Shown piece after piece: positions 24,328-36,439 of a stretch of DNA of 64,000 bases (the stretch's first letter is position 1; each line of letters starts with the position of its first letter). The stretch is from Actinomucor elegans (Eukaryota > Mucoromycota > Mucoromycetes > Mucorales > Mucoraceae). A program made the position numbers and the translations under genes. The notes under the pieces were generated by a model. That model saw nothing but the letters and a program-made list of their open reading frames with translations, ran no database searches and was not told the DNA's origin. The stretch lies in assembly GCA_026027325.1 (NCBI GenBank), contig JAMSLZ010000001.1, positions 3,658,001 to 3,722,000 of the forward strand, written 5' to 3'.

Positions 24328-25431
24328 CGGCAACGATTCTCCTGCAAATCGGGTTAACTTGAAATTCACTCGAATTTTTCTCAAAATGGAGGACCATTAC
24401 ATTCACACGCCGATGACCAGTGAGAATTGCACAATCACACACAAGAAGAAAGAGGAATAAGATGCCTGTAATTTATATTCTGCATTTAGGTGCTAATAGA
24501 AGAATATTAAAGAAAATTTAAGCCTTGAGTACTTGATAAAAGTTATAGAATACCAGATGAGTTTTGCAATGATTTTTTTTTTTTTTTTTTTCGTTGGGAA
24601 CCTGTTACAAAATATAGTTCTAGAGGGTAAACTCATCGCTCCAAGTTTGAATCCCGATATCATTTGATTGGGTTTATTTACAATCTTGAAAATTACTTTA
24701 TCAAAACTAGTGCATGGATTCTACATTTTTGCCAAAGTTTAAAGCTTCAATACCTTTTTTTTTTGTGGAGGATCCAAATAGGCTTTTGTGATTCAAGAAA
24801 TCCCTGTCAGGTCTTTCATGGACCAAAAATGGTCAGTTTTTGTCAGCCAATGAGTTATTGCACATATGTCTACAATAATGTATATCAGATGATCGCTCTT
24901 ATAAGAAATATTATTAAGCGTTATAAAAAATACTAGAGATGAGCAAGTACATTACTGTGACTATAATGGAATTTACAACAAGCCTATCCACAGTATTATC
25001 GATTTATTTGGTACTATATATACGGCTTACCGACATCTTTCAGTTAACCAATAATATTAAATCAAGGGCATGCTGTCATATTAAAAGATCAATGACTTGT
25101 ACCTCAAAGCAAAATCTCTTGTGTTTATAAAAATGACTCTTGGGGGGGCTTTATAGAGAAGTAGGCTATCTTGAATTAATATAACACCAGGTCAAAGCCG
25201 ATTACTTTCACTCCCCATCCTTTCAAAGCACAAGACTCTTGTCTTGTACTTTCCAAGTTAATCTTGAGCTTAAACAGCAGTTACTACTACTACTACTAGG
25301 TCTTTTGGGATAATTGAGATTCAGCCAATGAAACGCAATAAATGAGTTTATATTTAGCTTTATTATTGCTTTTTTTGCCCCTAAAACCTCTTTTTTTTTT
25401 CTTTCCCTTCAAACCTACATAAGATAGAGAC

Positions 25432-27103
25432 ATGACTGAAGTAAAACGTTACTCATTAGAGGATCAACAGCAGCCAATAATTGAACAACAGCCAATACCG
25501 CCTCAAGTGCCCATACATGAGCAACAACTTTCTGTTATTTCACCAACACCCTCTACTTCCGAAGTAAAACGTTCAAAAACTGTTCGTAATAAGCTGACTG
25601 GAGGAATGAAGGGCTTCTTTAATAAAAACAACAAGAATAAAGATAACAAGAATACCAGAGCCAATAGAAGTATGACCATTGAAGAAAACGGATATGTCTC
25701 TAGACCGGTTTTATCCTCGTCTGCTTCATATGGTTCACCAAGTCCAAGTGATCCTATTTATTATCAGCAGCCACAACAACAGGAGCAACAGCACCAGCAG
25801 CAGCAACACCAGCCAAATTTAACCTATCAGAAAAAAGGTACAAAATTACATATTAAATACATAGTACCAAGCCCTTTTTGTTTCCTTTTTTTTTTTTCTT
25901 TGCATTTCATCTAATCTTTGTTCACAATTAGAAGACACAACCTCAATGAACAAAGAACAAACAATAAGCGAAGCCGATAATATTAAACAGCAGCAGCAGC
26001 CTCAGCCACAACCCCAGCAGCAACAGCAACAACAGTTACCACCTCAGCAACAGCAACAACAGTTACCACCTCAGCAACAACCACCACCTCAACAGCAGCA
26101 GCAGCAGCAGCAGTCAACTTCATCATCATCATCATCATCATCTGATGAAGTTGATCAGACTCACAATTTACAATTGGAATTAGATAAGCTTAATGAACTT
26201 ATTGCTCAAAGAACTGCTGAAGTCCAAAATGAAAAGCGAAACAAAGAACGCCTACAGAATGAACTCTCAGAAGCACAACGTGTTTTCAAAGAAAGAGAGG
26301 TAGAATATTCGGCTATTGAGCATAGTTTTTTCGAACATACGCGAGCTATTCGTGCTACAGACGATGATCTTTCCACTATTCGCGATTCATTCAAACTATT
26401 AAAGTATTCGATCGCTCGTCTTATCATGACATTGAACAAGAAAGCTGATAAAGCAAAGGCAGCAGAAAAGTTTTGCCAGGCTTGGCCCAACCTGTCCATC
26501 TTGGATCCTACAACCAATGAATTAGAACCTTCATTTATCAATCCACTGGCTGAGAAACTGGTGCATGATCATTTGGTCAAACTCGTATTTAGCTGCCCCA
26601 TCTATCCAGGCTTAAAAGTCAACGAAGCTTATTCTGCATTGAATACGTGGCTTCAACAGCATCAATCACAATTCAGTATTCGCTTAAGACAACAGATGGC
26701 TGCTGTTGTTGCCAAGAGTAAACCCGACAGTGAAATCCAACAGGCTGCTCAAAAGGAAAAACAGAATATAGCCAAGAAAATTTATGATGATTTAGCTGAT
26801 ATTTACCATCCATTCTTACGCGAAAACGATGCTGCAGTGGAAGAAGAAAAGAGATATTATAGCAAGATTTGTGATATAGTGGATAAAGCCTTAAAACTGA
26901 CTATTGCCATTCGAGGTCAAGAAGTTGAGATCACTACAGTGGCTATTGAAGAAGGTAGCAAGCAACCATTTGAAGAGGAAACGATGACTGAAGTCAAAGG
27001 AAGAACTTCAGGTCTCGTTCGTTTCTGTATATGCCCTACTTTTATGGGAGGCGATCGTGAACATGGCTTCCTTGAAAAAGGTAAAGTCGTTATATCAGGT
27101 TAA
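25432..27103 (+). CDS. PolyQ, coiled-coil protein of unknown function
   Basis: Two exons, 25432-25837 and 25932-27103; 525 residues. The first 200 residues are disordered: Gln/Pro-rich with a basic KTVRNKLTGGMKGFFNK segment, CAG-rich polyQ blocks split by LPPQ, then a serine run. Residues about 205-260 form a coiled coil (LQLELDKLNELIAQRTAEVQ). The C-terminal half is well ordered and acidic/basic mixed, with FCQAWPNLSILDP, HLVKLVFSCPIYPGLKVN, YHPFLREND and FCICPTFMGGDREHG. The gene is not recognised. A cytoplasmic scaffold or regulatory role would fit, but this is not shown. A CT-rich tract lies just ahead of the start. Confidence 0.85.
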
Positions 27104-27106
27104 ATC

Positions 27107-28374
27107 CCGTCCATTTTCAATATATAAACACCCATCTATATCAATAAACCAGTTTAATCACCATCTTCCCATCAAGTTCTATTTATGAACCCATTCAGAC
27201 GTATTTTGTTCCGCGCGATATTACTCCAACTCAAAGAAAATGTGTATTTCAATCATTAAGATACTGATTGAGATGATCCAAGCACATGCTCGGGTGTAGG
27301 CAGAGCCATGTAAGATAAATCAATCCATCTGCCAATACCTCCCAATCATAAAGTTATTTAAATATACGCCACAATATCTATCATGTAAGCGTAGTATACT
27401 TGTTATATTTTAATTGAATGATGGCTTTTAGAGGACTCAATATTTTCTTTTAAACATGTGCAACTTATCCGATGCGACATTGAACCAGATCCTTTTGATG
27501 ATTGTACAGATGTTAAAAATTGAAAAATGCGATGGGTACATTTTTAGATTCAAATGGTCAAGGCTTAATGTATGACTAAAACAGGTTTAATAAATTAACT
27601 TTTCATCTATCAATAATGATCTTTACATCAATTGACGTATATTTTAATTTCTGACAAATTTTGCTAATAACGGATGTCTTCAGTGTCAAGAAAGCACCAG
27701 TAGGCATTGTTTTGTAAGCTTTCGTCATTCAATAAAAAATTAGCGAAATTTTATATATCAAGTTAATCTCTGGGTATTTTGGTATGTGGAGATGAAGGAC
27801 TTTTACAAGCCAAGAGACTATCACAGAAGGACTTAAATTCCTTCTCCGTTATATCGGCCGAGTTGTGCATATATTGCTTTGAAAAGTACTCGTACCTTTA
27901 TTCATTATAAGCTAGCACAATGCTGTGTATAAAAAAAGAGTATGCTTATTTGGATCCCATCTGTCTTCTTGTTTGCGCAGCGTACATGTATGATGGAACA
28001 ACTGTAGTCACTGTACTAGGTCCATTCTATACTTTCTGCAAGCGAATTTGTATTAGAATTTTACTCTCCATTTTAAGCGGCAGCTCTCAGTTGGATAATT
28101 CACCTTCTAACGTCTTTCATCATCTAGCGAGTCTTTTGTCATAGAAGAAAAAATATTACATAAATGATTCAATTAACTCGTCAACGGCCTTCCTTCAAAA
28201 ATGTTGATTTTACTTGAAGATCCGTCCTATAGATACAGAAGATTTTAGACAGTGTACAGAATATTTCTGAAAATGTACGTGTAACATCTGCTATCACTAC
28301 AATTCTTTTTTTCTTCTTTCTTTTCTTTCTCTTTCTCTTTCTCTTTTTCTTCTTGGCCCATTGAAACAACCCCA
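27107..28374. other. Intergenic region with one dispersed-repeat copy
   Basis: No gene. Contains a copy of the GATGCGACATT repeat at about 27451-27492 and, at 28300-28353, a strict CTTT/CTC polypyrimidine tract that probably belongs to the promoter of the AIG1-like gene. Confidence 0.5.
27451..27492 (+). repeat. Dispersed GATGCGACATT repeat, copy 1
   Basis: AACATGTGCAACTTATCCGA then TGCGACATTGAACCAGATCC. Shares order and spacing of AACATG, GATGCGACATT and the following CCxGAT with the other copies. Confidence 0.5.
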
Positions 28375-29536
28375 ATGTCGGCAAGTAGTTCCAGCAAAGA
28401 CAGTACCACGAGTCATTACCAGCACAATTCCTATATTAACGAAAATAGTAACATTGTTCGTAATGTGGATTCGAATACAAACATGTATAAAGCTCCATTA
28501 CCGCAGCCGTTTCAACTACCACAAAGACAAGCTACCATGTGGGAATTGCACGAATCACCGCATCATTATAAAAATAGTATAAGTCATGTACGTCGTAGTT
28601 CAGAGCAAATACAACAGCAGCAACGTGCTTTAAACACTTTGTATCCCTATCTGCCAATGACTGGCTCTGAGCCATTGATACCTTCACAAGAAGCAATACA
28701 ACAAATTTATATTGTAGAACCAGACGAAGATCCTATGCAGCATTTAGTACTTGTTCCTCTTGGAAAGACAGGAGCAGGTAAATCCAGTCTATTAAACATC
28801 ATGCTTGGTTATGACGAGTTTAAAGCCAAAGCTGCGGCCAAAGTAAGGCTTCAAAAAAAAAAACTGTGCTTATTGTACCTGAATTTTTAATTATTTAGTC
28901 AGTAACAGATTGTATCACCGAAAGAACAGGCGTTTGGGGTATAGATCAGGTGGAAACCATCATCACAGTGGCAGATACTCCTGGATTTGCAGATTCAATG
29001 CAAAGGGATTTGGAGTTTTTGGATGATTTTCAAGATTATATTATGGATGTAGGCACCAGGCTTGGCATCGATGCTTTCATGCTGGTATTCCAATGCAGTT
29101 CACCAACAAACAAGTAAGTTATTAAATACAATTGAATAGAAGACTAACACGGTCAAGTATTATGTCTATTTTGGATTACTTTAACAAGATGATGGAGCAA
29201 AAGTTTCAACCTAATACTTGGTGGAATCATGTCATGTTGGTGTTTACGCGTGTGGATTACTATCCCAATCTCAAGTTTCCAACTAACATTTTGCTCAAGA
29301 AACAGAGCATTATAGAAACAGTTATACCTGAAATACAGAAAAAATATAACCTTTCATCCCCACCAAAATACGCTTTTGTTAGTTCCAAAGCCCCCACTTG
29401 CTCCTACTCTAAAAAACTGCAATGTGATTGCTTTGCTGCTTCAAAATATCATTTGGATCAAATGAGAACACTGAAATCAAGGATCAATTCTATATTAATT
29501 GATAACGGTGGGAGATGGACACCAACCTCATCATAA
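28375..29536 (+). CDS. AIG1/GIMAP-like GTPase
   Basis: P-loop GTPase of the septin-like AIG1/Toc34 class. Exons 28375-28842, 28899-29113, 29140-29536; 359 residues; the second intron is only 26 nt by this model (GTAAGT to GAATAG), unusually short and worth checking. An N-terminal disordered region of about 120 residues is followed by G1 LGKTGAGKSS (residues 129-138), the switch I region (SVTDCITERTGVWG), G3 DTPGFADS and G4 TRVD. SSKAP is a plausible G5. The C-terminus is Lys-rich with two Cys (CDCF). No membrane segment is seen. AIG1-like proteins act in immune or stress settings in plants and animals; the role in fungi is unclear. Confidence 0.85.
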
Positions 29537-31357
29537 TGGCTAATATAATATTAATAATAATAATAATAAAGTATGGGTTAGATACATAGCAGCATTGCTT
29601 TGGATTTACTGGTAATTGTTATATGACCATTTAATCAATGACAACTATCAGTCGTTGAATGACCTTAATTCATTTAATCTATATTATATAAAATTGGTTT
29701 CTATAGCAATCGTTAGTGGCATCTTTATACATCTTTTTTGAGTTATAACACTTCCTGTCACTGATGCTGAATGGACGACTTGTTCTTGTCTTTACACTTC
29801 ATTTCAAGATGTTAAAAAGTATTTCATAGGCGAAAAAGGATAGTATGCTATGATGTACTAATCGATAATGCATTGGATGGACTGCTATTAAATATTGTCT
29901 CTAATATGACCAGTATCTAGTGTGTTTTGAACATGTACTATTCTTCAGATGCAACATGAAGCTTGGATCAAGTGAGAGATCTAATGATCACTAGAACTAG
30001 TTGGTTTGAAATACTTGTATCTTATGGAATAAGGAGACGGTATTTTGGAGACAAACTATTATAGGGTTGCCTTTTTGATAGTATGGTTTTGGATTGCATT
30101 GTATGTCAAACATTCAAGTTACGGTTGCGTTTATAAAATAAAAAGAAAATTAAAAATTGGAATTGTAATTTGCAAACTGGCAACGTCAAAGTTTATGGTA
30201 GAGAAATTCAAAGAATGGATTTATTCTCTGTCCGTAATGGCCAAGTAAACATCACATGAATTTATTGTTTAATAGTTACTGTATTCACAGCCTAGCGTTC
30301 TTTTCAAAAACTAATTTGAAATCCACGACTAATTACTTTGGTAGACGATATACTTCTTTAAAAGAGAACCTATAATCTCATATGTAGCTTGATGCTAAAT
30401 GAATGAATCAATGTAGTCTACATGCAGTAATGATACATGTTTGTTGGTTCAAGTTAGTTGCAGAATCCAAGTTCATGTTTGTTATTAAAGAACGAGGCTT
30501 ATTATTGGCACAAACAAACACCTTGGGTTACTCATTTTCACGCGATTTTAGTGTAACACATCATTATAATTCATTGTTGCACTGAGCAATTCCTTAACTA
30601 CGTAATAGAGCGAATAGATTGTATCCTTGGAGCCACTAGGTTTACTTAAGGTGGGTATAGCACAGGTATATAAAAGCAATGAATGGCTGGAGTTTATATT
30701 TTTCCGTTCCATTGTATAACGTTACTCTAAAGTAAGTTTTTTATAATGATATAGCTTTTTGTTTGATGAATAAAGCGGTTTTTTTTTTTGGAGAATGTTC
30801 TAAGCCAAAGCACGGATTATAATGTTTATTAAATATATGGGTGCAGGTTGTCAAGGCTCCTTTAACATTGCAGCAATTTTCCAATAGCTTCTTTATCGTT
30901 CTTTTTTTTTCTTGATCCCCGATCGCCTACATAGCATGAAATACGTTTTAATACATGCTATTGAAATCAAAAAGACTAATATCTAGATATTTGCTACTTG
31001 CTTGCATTTCAAAATGAAAAAAAAATGTGGAGAAATGACAAATGTAACCGAAAAGTTTCTTTGTGATCAATTATAGGTTACAGAACCTAGGCCTGGCATT
31101 CGTTCTCAAAAGCTATTATTTCAAGTGAATGCATCTGAGACACATCAAGTAAATGATAGACCAGAAATCCCAAAGAGCGTCGAAATTGATTCACATCATT
31201 GGTTATAAAAGATCAAAGTTTTTCCATTTCAAAGTCTATTTACTTTTTTTTTTTTTTTTTTTTTTGAAAATCAGCCGAGAAACACGATAATTCGTCCATA
31301 CGGAAACAGCTTTTTTTTTTGCGGCTCTTTCACTTTCCTTCCGTTCAATTCAACCCG
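29537..31357. other. Intergenic region with one dispersed-repeat copy
   Basis: AT-rich, no supported gene. Repeat-like segment at about 29925-29975 (GAACATGTACTATTCTTCAG then ATGCAACATG). Short ATT/ATA triplet run at 29547-29570; T21 tract at 31245-31265 and T10 near 31311, both shortly ahead of the phosphatase start. Confidence 0.4.
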
Positions 31358-33270
31358 ATGGCTCGAAAGACATTTAAAACAATAGAGGCAGACGTCGATG
31401 CCGGCACTCATGATGACCGACTTTACAATAAAGCCTTTGAAGGCTGGAGAGCTTCTCTAAGAAACAGACTCTTGCCACTTGTTCGCCATGAAACTCCTCT
31501 TTTGGCTTCATTGCAGGTAAAAGACGCAACACAAAGCTGTTTTTTCTTATTGATATACTAATTTTTGGAACAACAGAAAAGTATTCGTACACCTGGTTTA
31601 GACAAATACTTTGTATGGACGGCCAATTTGGGCACACATACCTTTTTCATGGTCTTCTTACCTATTTTGATTTGGTTCGGTAACGCTGAACTTGGTAGAA
31701 AGTAAGCTCGTCTTTATAAAAGTAAGACTTGGTATTGAACTTTCTGCCTTTTCTTTTTCTTTTAGTGTTGCGTTTCTGACAGCCTCAGGTGTTTTTTGGT
31801 CGGGATTTCTCAAGGTAAAACAGGGACCTGCACGTGTAAATATAAAGGCACTCATTTCTACCAAAAGGACTTTTTATGTCTTCCTAGACCTTTATCACCA
31901 CCAGTCCATAGACTAACCATGTCGCCTTCTGTGGCCTTGGAATATGGATTCCCTTCAACCCATTCAACCAATTCGATCTCGGTAGCACTGTTTCTTATTT
32001 CAATGGCTTGTGAAAAGCTGAGCCCTGAATCGCCAGCTAGATTGATCACCATCATTGCTTGCGCTTTTTATGCTGTCAGTGTAGTGTTTGGAAGAATCTA
32101 TTGCGGTATGCATACAGTAACAGGTAAGGATTGATAGATCAGCACGATGCTAGAAAATCCAACCATTTTGTTGTCAGATTGTATTGGTGGAACAATAGTC
32201 GCTTATATAGTTTATTGGGCACAGTGGACATTCAAAGACCAATTTGATTCATTATTCACTAGTCAGTCTTATTGGGGTAAGCTCATATTGAAAGGCTCAA
32301 TATAGCCAGTCCTAACAGTCTTCATATCTAGTATTTATGGCTATTCCTATCTGTCTTATGCTTGTATCCATTCAGTAAAGTATATCGTTTGCTTATAGAA
32401 AATACTTGATATTTATGCATCTCTATTCTAGTCCTGACCCCATGGAAAGATGCCCTTGTTTCGAAGACAGGTACACAGTTAGACCTATCTACTCTATAGA
32501 AAAATAACTTACCATGTATGCATCTAGTGTATGTTTTATGGGCGTCTTAATTGGGTTAATGCCAGGTAGCTGGCTATGCAACCAAACAGATTATTGCCAC
32601 ACTGGGTTATCATCCTCTGTTCTCTCTACCCATGTTGGCATTGTCGGTGCACTCTTTTTGCTGGTTAAACTGATTGCTGGCGTTGCTTGCTTGTTCATTT
32701 GGCGTATTGTCTGCAAGAAAGTCTGCTATTATATTCTGCCTCCAATTTATCGCGTATTCAATCTACCTCATCGTAAATTCGAAATTGGAGCCAGGTAGTT
32801 ACCATTGAAACGAATAGAAGAGGACATACACTAACAGTGAATGTAGAACATACAAGAGTTTACGTAGAGAAAGTATCCATCCTGTACCTTCTGTCCTGGA
32901 TTTCCAATCCATGTCTGGTAGTATGGAAGATCATGAGCATGTTGGTATCCAATCTGCCATTGATTTGAGAGAAGCACAAGCACAAAAGAAGGGCCAGTTA
33001 TCTTACCGCGGTGGTGTACGCGAAGAAGTACCTATTTCTACTAGCGGTGTAGAAAAGGAAGCCTTTGATCCTACATCGCTTTTGATCATAGAAGACGCGC
33101 CTCTTCGATATGATGTAGACATTGTTACAAAACTTATTGTATACGCAGGTAAATAGACTAATTTTATATTAAATAGTTACAAATGATTAACGCACCCTAT
33201 GATAGGCATTGGCTTCGTTGCAGTCTTTGCTGTACCTATGTTATTCCAGCTCATGTCCCAACTTGTATAA
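31358..33270 (+). CDS. Sphingoid-base-1-phosphate phosphatase (LCB3/SGPP-like)
   Basis: Dephosphorylates (dihydro)sphingosine-1-phosphate in the ER membrane, steering long-chain bases to ceramide. Ten exons: 31358-31516, 31577-31701, 31766-31814, 31868-32123, 32178-32276, 32332-32374, 32432-32470, 32528-32794, 32847-33148, 33206-33270; 467 residues. PAP2-type catalytic motifs: K-DFLCLP-RP (Kx6RP, split by intron 3), GFPSTHS (PSxH) and GRIYCGMHTVTD (the usual first Ser is Gly here, with Arg and His kept). The stretch SPPVHRLTMSPSVALEYGFP is characteristic of the S1P-phosphatase branch. Several hydrophobic segments span the membrane, including the last 20 residues. A hydrophilic loop of about 100 residues lies before the final helix. 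Ten exons in 1.9 kb is dense for this window. Confidence 0.93.
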
Positions 33271-33591
33271 TCTATTCTAATCATATTCCCCCCTCTCTTG
33301 TAACCTCGTCTTAAAGTTTGGAAATACGCGTTAATGCAAGCTAAAAGGAAGAAAGGCCCCGCTAATAATCTAATGACATCATTTACCCATCCCCTCTTCT
33401 TCCCTGATCTTCTAGCTTAGACCTCTACACTATACATATATATTTACCAAACTTGTCTCATTTATATTATTTTATTACACGACATACACAGTTGACTCTC
33501 AAGTCTAGCATAATGAACGAAATAAATTAACAAATGTGTCATGTCATTTAATACAACAAGAACTTTGGGAGGGGTAAATTTGCTATAATGG

Positions 33592-33650
33592 CTCATTCTG
33601 AACATGAATCACCCATCAGATGCGACATTTGGTCGAGATTGATATTCATC
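33592..33650 (+). repeat. Dispersed GATGCGACATT repeat, copy 2
   Basis: One of the better copies: CTCATTCTGAACATGAATCA, then CATCAGATGCGACATTTGGT and CGAGATTGATATTCATC. Confidence 0.6.
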
Positions 33651-36364
33651 AAGAGTAAAAAAGAAAAGGAAATAACGGTAGGATGTATTAGACACTAGTT
33701 TGATTCGAATTAAAACTATTCAAGAAAAAGGAGAGTTATTTTTCTAAAGAAATTTGCGCAGAGGTTCCTTGGTTACTGTATTGGAGTGCATTTATCTCGT
33801 GCCAGTAGATGCTGTTTTGAGAGTTGAGAGGCGGTTTAGTCGGGAGGGAGGGAGCCTATTTAGCTGCAAAGACCTAGGATTCTTTCTTTGCTTGAGAGGC
33901 ATGTAACTGAAGATGTATAGGTGAGTAGTCAATTATAGTGACTCTTGATCAGTTTCTGTGCGCTTGTAAAAGTGTACATTCAGGAGTAGTCTCCAGAGAG
34001 TCGCCAACCTATGAGTCTATTTTGTTCTGTATTTGTCATTAATATCCATCGGATAGGGCCAATGGGGATATAGGTGTGACAGCATGATTAACAGCGCAGA
34101 TGTTAGCTGTGTTAAATTATGTTTGAGGTTTGATTAAAAATAGTTAGTATTTGTTCGATTGAGATCTTTTTATGGGAGATCACATTATGAAAGTGAATGT
34201 GTGACAGAAACCCATCCTAGAGATCTTATTCTTCCATTGTGAGGTAGGAACCTTTTGTATTTTTGGAAGCAAACAAATGAGCGATGTACCACCAGATATA
34301 ATTAAAAAGCTTTTGATTGAATTTAGCTTGTAATGTATCATGTCGTCCTTGCATGGATGGTAGCTTGAGCATGTGTTTCAGAATCACCAAATGTTTGATG
34401 AATATAGACATCTTGAATTACTTCTAGAATTTTGCTTTGAGGAGCAATGGGTTTCACTATGGCTAATCCATATTCCATTTGAAGTCTAATTATATGTCTG
34501 TAGAGTCACGTTGAAAATAGATGGGGTAAACTTGTAGAATGAATGCACTTATACATGCCTGTAAATTCGGGGACATACACCACTCTTTGAATGTTATGCT
34601 ATATGAAGCCCATATTACTTGAGATATCAGTTGCTTTGAAAGCTACATCTAGGTAATAGAATACTTTTCGCTGCGGTATTGCTTGCTTGTACAATGTATA
34701 TAGATTGATTTGTTTCATTCAAGCATGGTCGTCAAGCGACACTATGGAGGAGGAGGGTTTCCAAGGAAATCTTCATCATCCAATGAAATCAAAGGACGCA
34801 CGTATCGTCGTTGTATCTAGTATGAAAATAGTTCACAGATATTTGGTAATAGAATACGATTCTAATGAGCATTATTCAAATCATGCGATCTAAAGATACT
34901 TGGATAAACTTAATAAAGACTGATTTGTCAATCAATTAACTATAAAGTAAATAAAAGGGCCAAGCTAGCTACAGTCTTGAATTGTGGTGATATTCTGTAT
35001 CCATTTGCTTTTGCGTTACAATTTCATTCAATCTCGGAATAAGTATTAAGCTCTGTTATTACGTGCTAATCCGCAAAAGTCGTAATACAAGTAGCAGAAA
35101 TAGGCCCGACAAAAGAGCGTTAGTTGGTTTCAAAGAGAACTACGCGTCAAAAATAGCGAGAGACAGTGATAAATATAAAGCCTGTAAACGGTATCCCAAT
35201 TATCATTGATTCGGTATTCGTGTATCGTATCATACAATTGTAGAATAATATAAACTACAAGCAATTGTACGGCATAAACTTTCGTAACAAACGAATTATG
35301 CTTTTTCTGCCAGTTTTTCCGAGGTATATAATCATCGCTCCTTTTTCAATAATAATGTGATTGTGGACAATAAACAGACTAAAGTAAATGTATCCCAACA
35401 AACGTTTCTAGAAGACAGTAATCACTGTATCCAAATGAATTACATTGTATAAGCAAAGTACAATCTAGTTCAATATTGTAATGTATGTTCATAATATAAG
35501 CAAGTTCATGAGGTTACATAACTGTGTATGTGTTTGCATAAAAGTAATTCCCTTGGGGAACCATCAAAAGCTTATCTTATTCTGTAAACCATATTATAGG
35601 CTATTAATCAGCAGCATTCTATTGGTTAATAAAGACCCTTTATTTATTTTTTGCTGGTGAGGAAGATCATCTGCAATTTTACTTCAATAGATTACGTTTA
35701 AGTTTATGTCAGATCCCAACAAATATTGCAAATGTCCAAGTAGGGTTAGTAACATTGAAATTATCCTTTTGTCAAATATCATTTGCTTACAAACAACTGT
35801 TAAGCGCCGGGCATATAGGAATTTGGATTAACCTAGTTTTAAATTCATAATGAACGCGTTGATGGCCTGATTTTTTACGCATCCGATTACAACCAGTTTG
35901 ATATATTATTCCGGGTTTGTTGGTCAATTGTGCATTCCAATGGGTTGGATCTAATCGCCGCTGTCATTATGCATTTTTCCAGCCATTCAGGATAGTGCTT
36001 TACAGTATATTACAAATACATCAATGATTGGCCAATGACTTTTCAAAGAAATTTGATAACTTTACCATGAAGACTCTCTTCGTGAATACTACTGATGATG
36101 ATATATATATATATTACGGCTTACATGATGAATCAGTTTATAACTTGAAACCAAAGATATTTTGCTATAATAGAGCTAAAGTTTTGATGGCATTAGTTTC
36201 AGCTATCGTTTTAGTTCTCAGCATTCTGGCGCCATCCGTTGGAAACCCGATTATTTGCCAATCTCTGTTACTAGTCTTGAACAATTTGTTTTCGGGACAC
36301 AGAGATTATACTCTGACGAAAGCAAACAAGGTTTGAGACACAAAAGAAAAAAAAATGCAACTAG

Positions 36365-36372
36365 TATATAAA
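36365..36372 (+). promoter_or_regulatory. TATA box of the two-exon catalase
   Basis: TATATAAA 68 bp before the ATG at 36440. Confidence 0.55.
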
Positions 36373-36439
36373 CCTGGATTAGCGCTTGGCTCTCTGGTTC
36401 CTATTTCATTCTTTTAAACATACTTACATTTATCTTGTG

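Larger units (their letters stand above)
23418..25431. other. Gene-poor stretch with short repeats
   Basis: No supported gene. Contains an AGCCAAGCC-type tandem array (23721-23772), a short plus-strand frame of protein-like composition without ATG near its start (about 23920-24174, HLKKLVPTDKEVRNLMEIL), and a perfect inverted repeat (24289-24327). The T-rich/CT-rich tract at 25391-25410 precedes the next gene. Confidence 0.4.
33271..36439. other. Gene-poor 3.2 kb stretch
   Basis: No convincing gene. A good copy of the dispersed repeat lies at 33592-33650. ORFs here (for example near 36028-36336) start with TTG and have no recognisable domain. The right end is the promoter of the two-exon catalase. 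Confidence 0.4.

Noticed and set aside
30591..30625. U12-type-looking motifs (TTCCTTAAC then GTATCCTT)
   Set aside because: They are in the wrong order for one intron, 20 bases apart, and lie outside any gene; chance in AT-rich DNA.
36028..36336. 102-codon plus-strand frame before the catalase
   Set aside because: Begins at TTG, has no domain, and overlaps what should be the catalase promoter.
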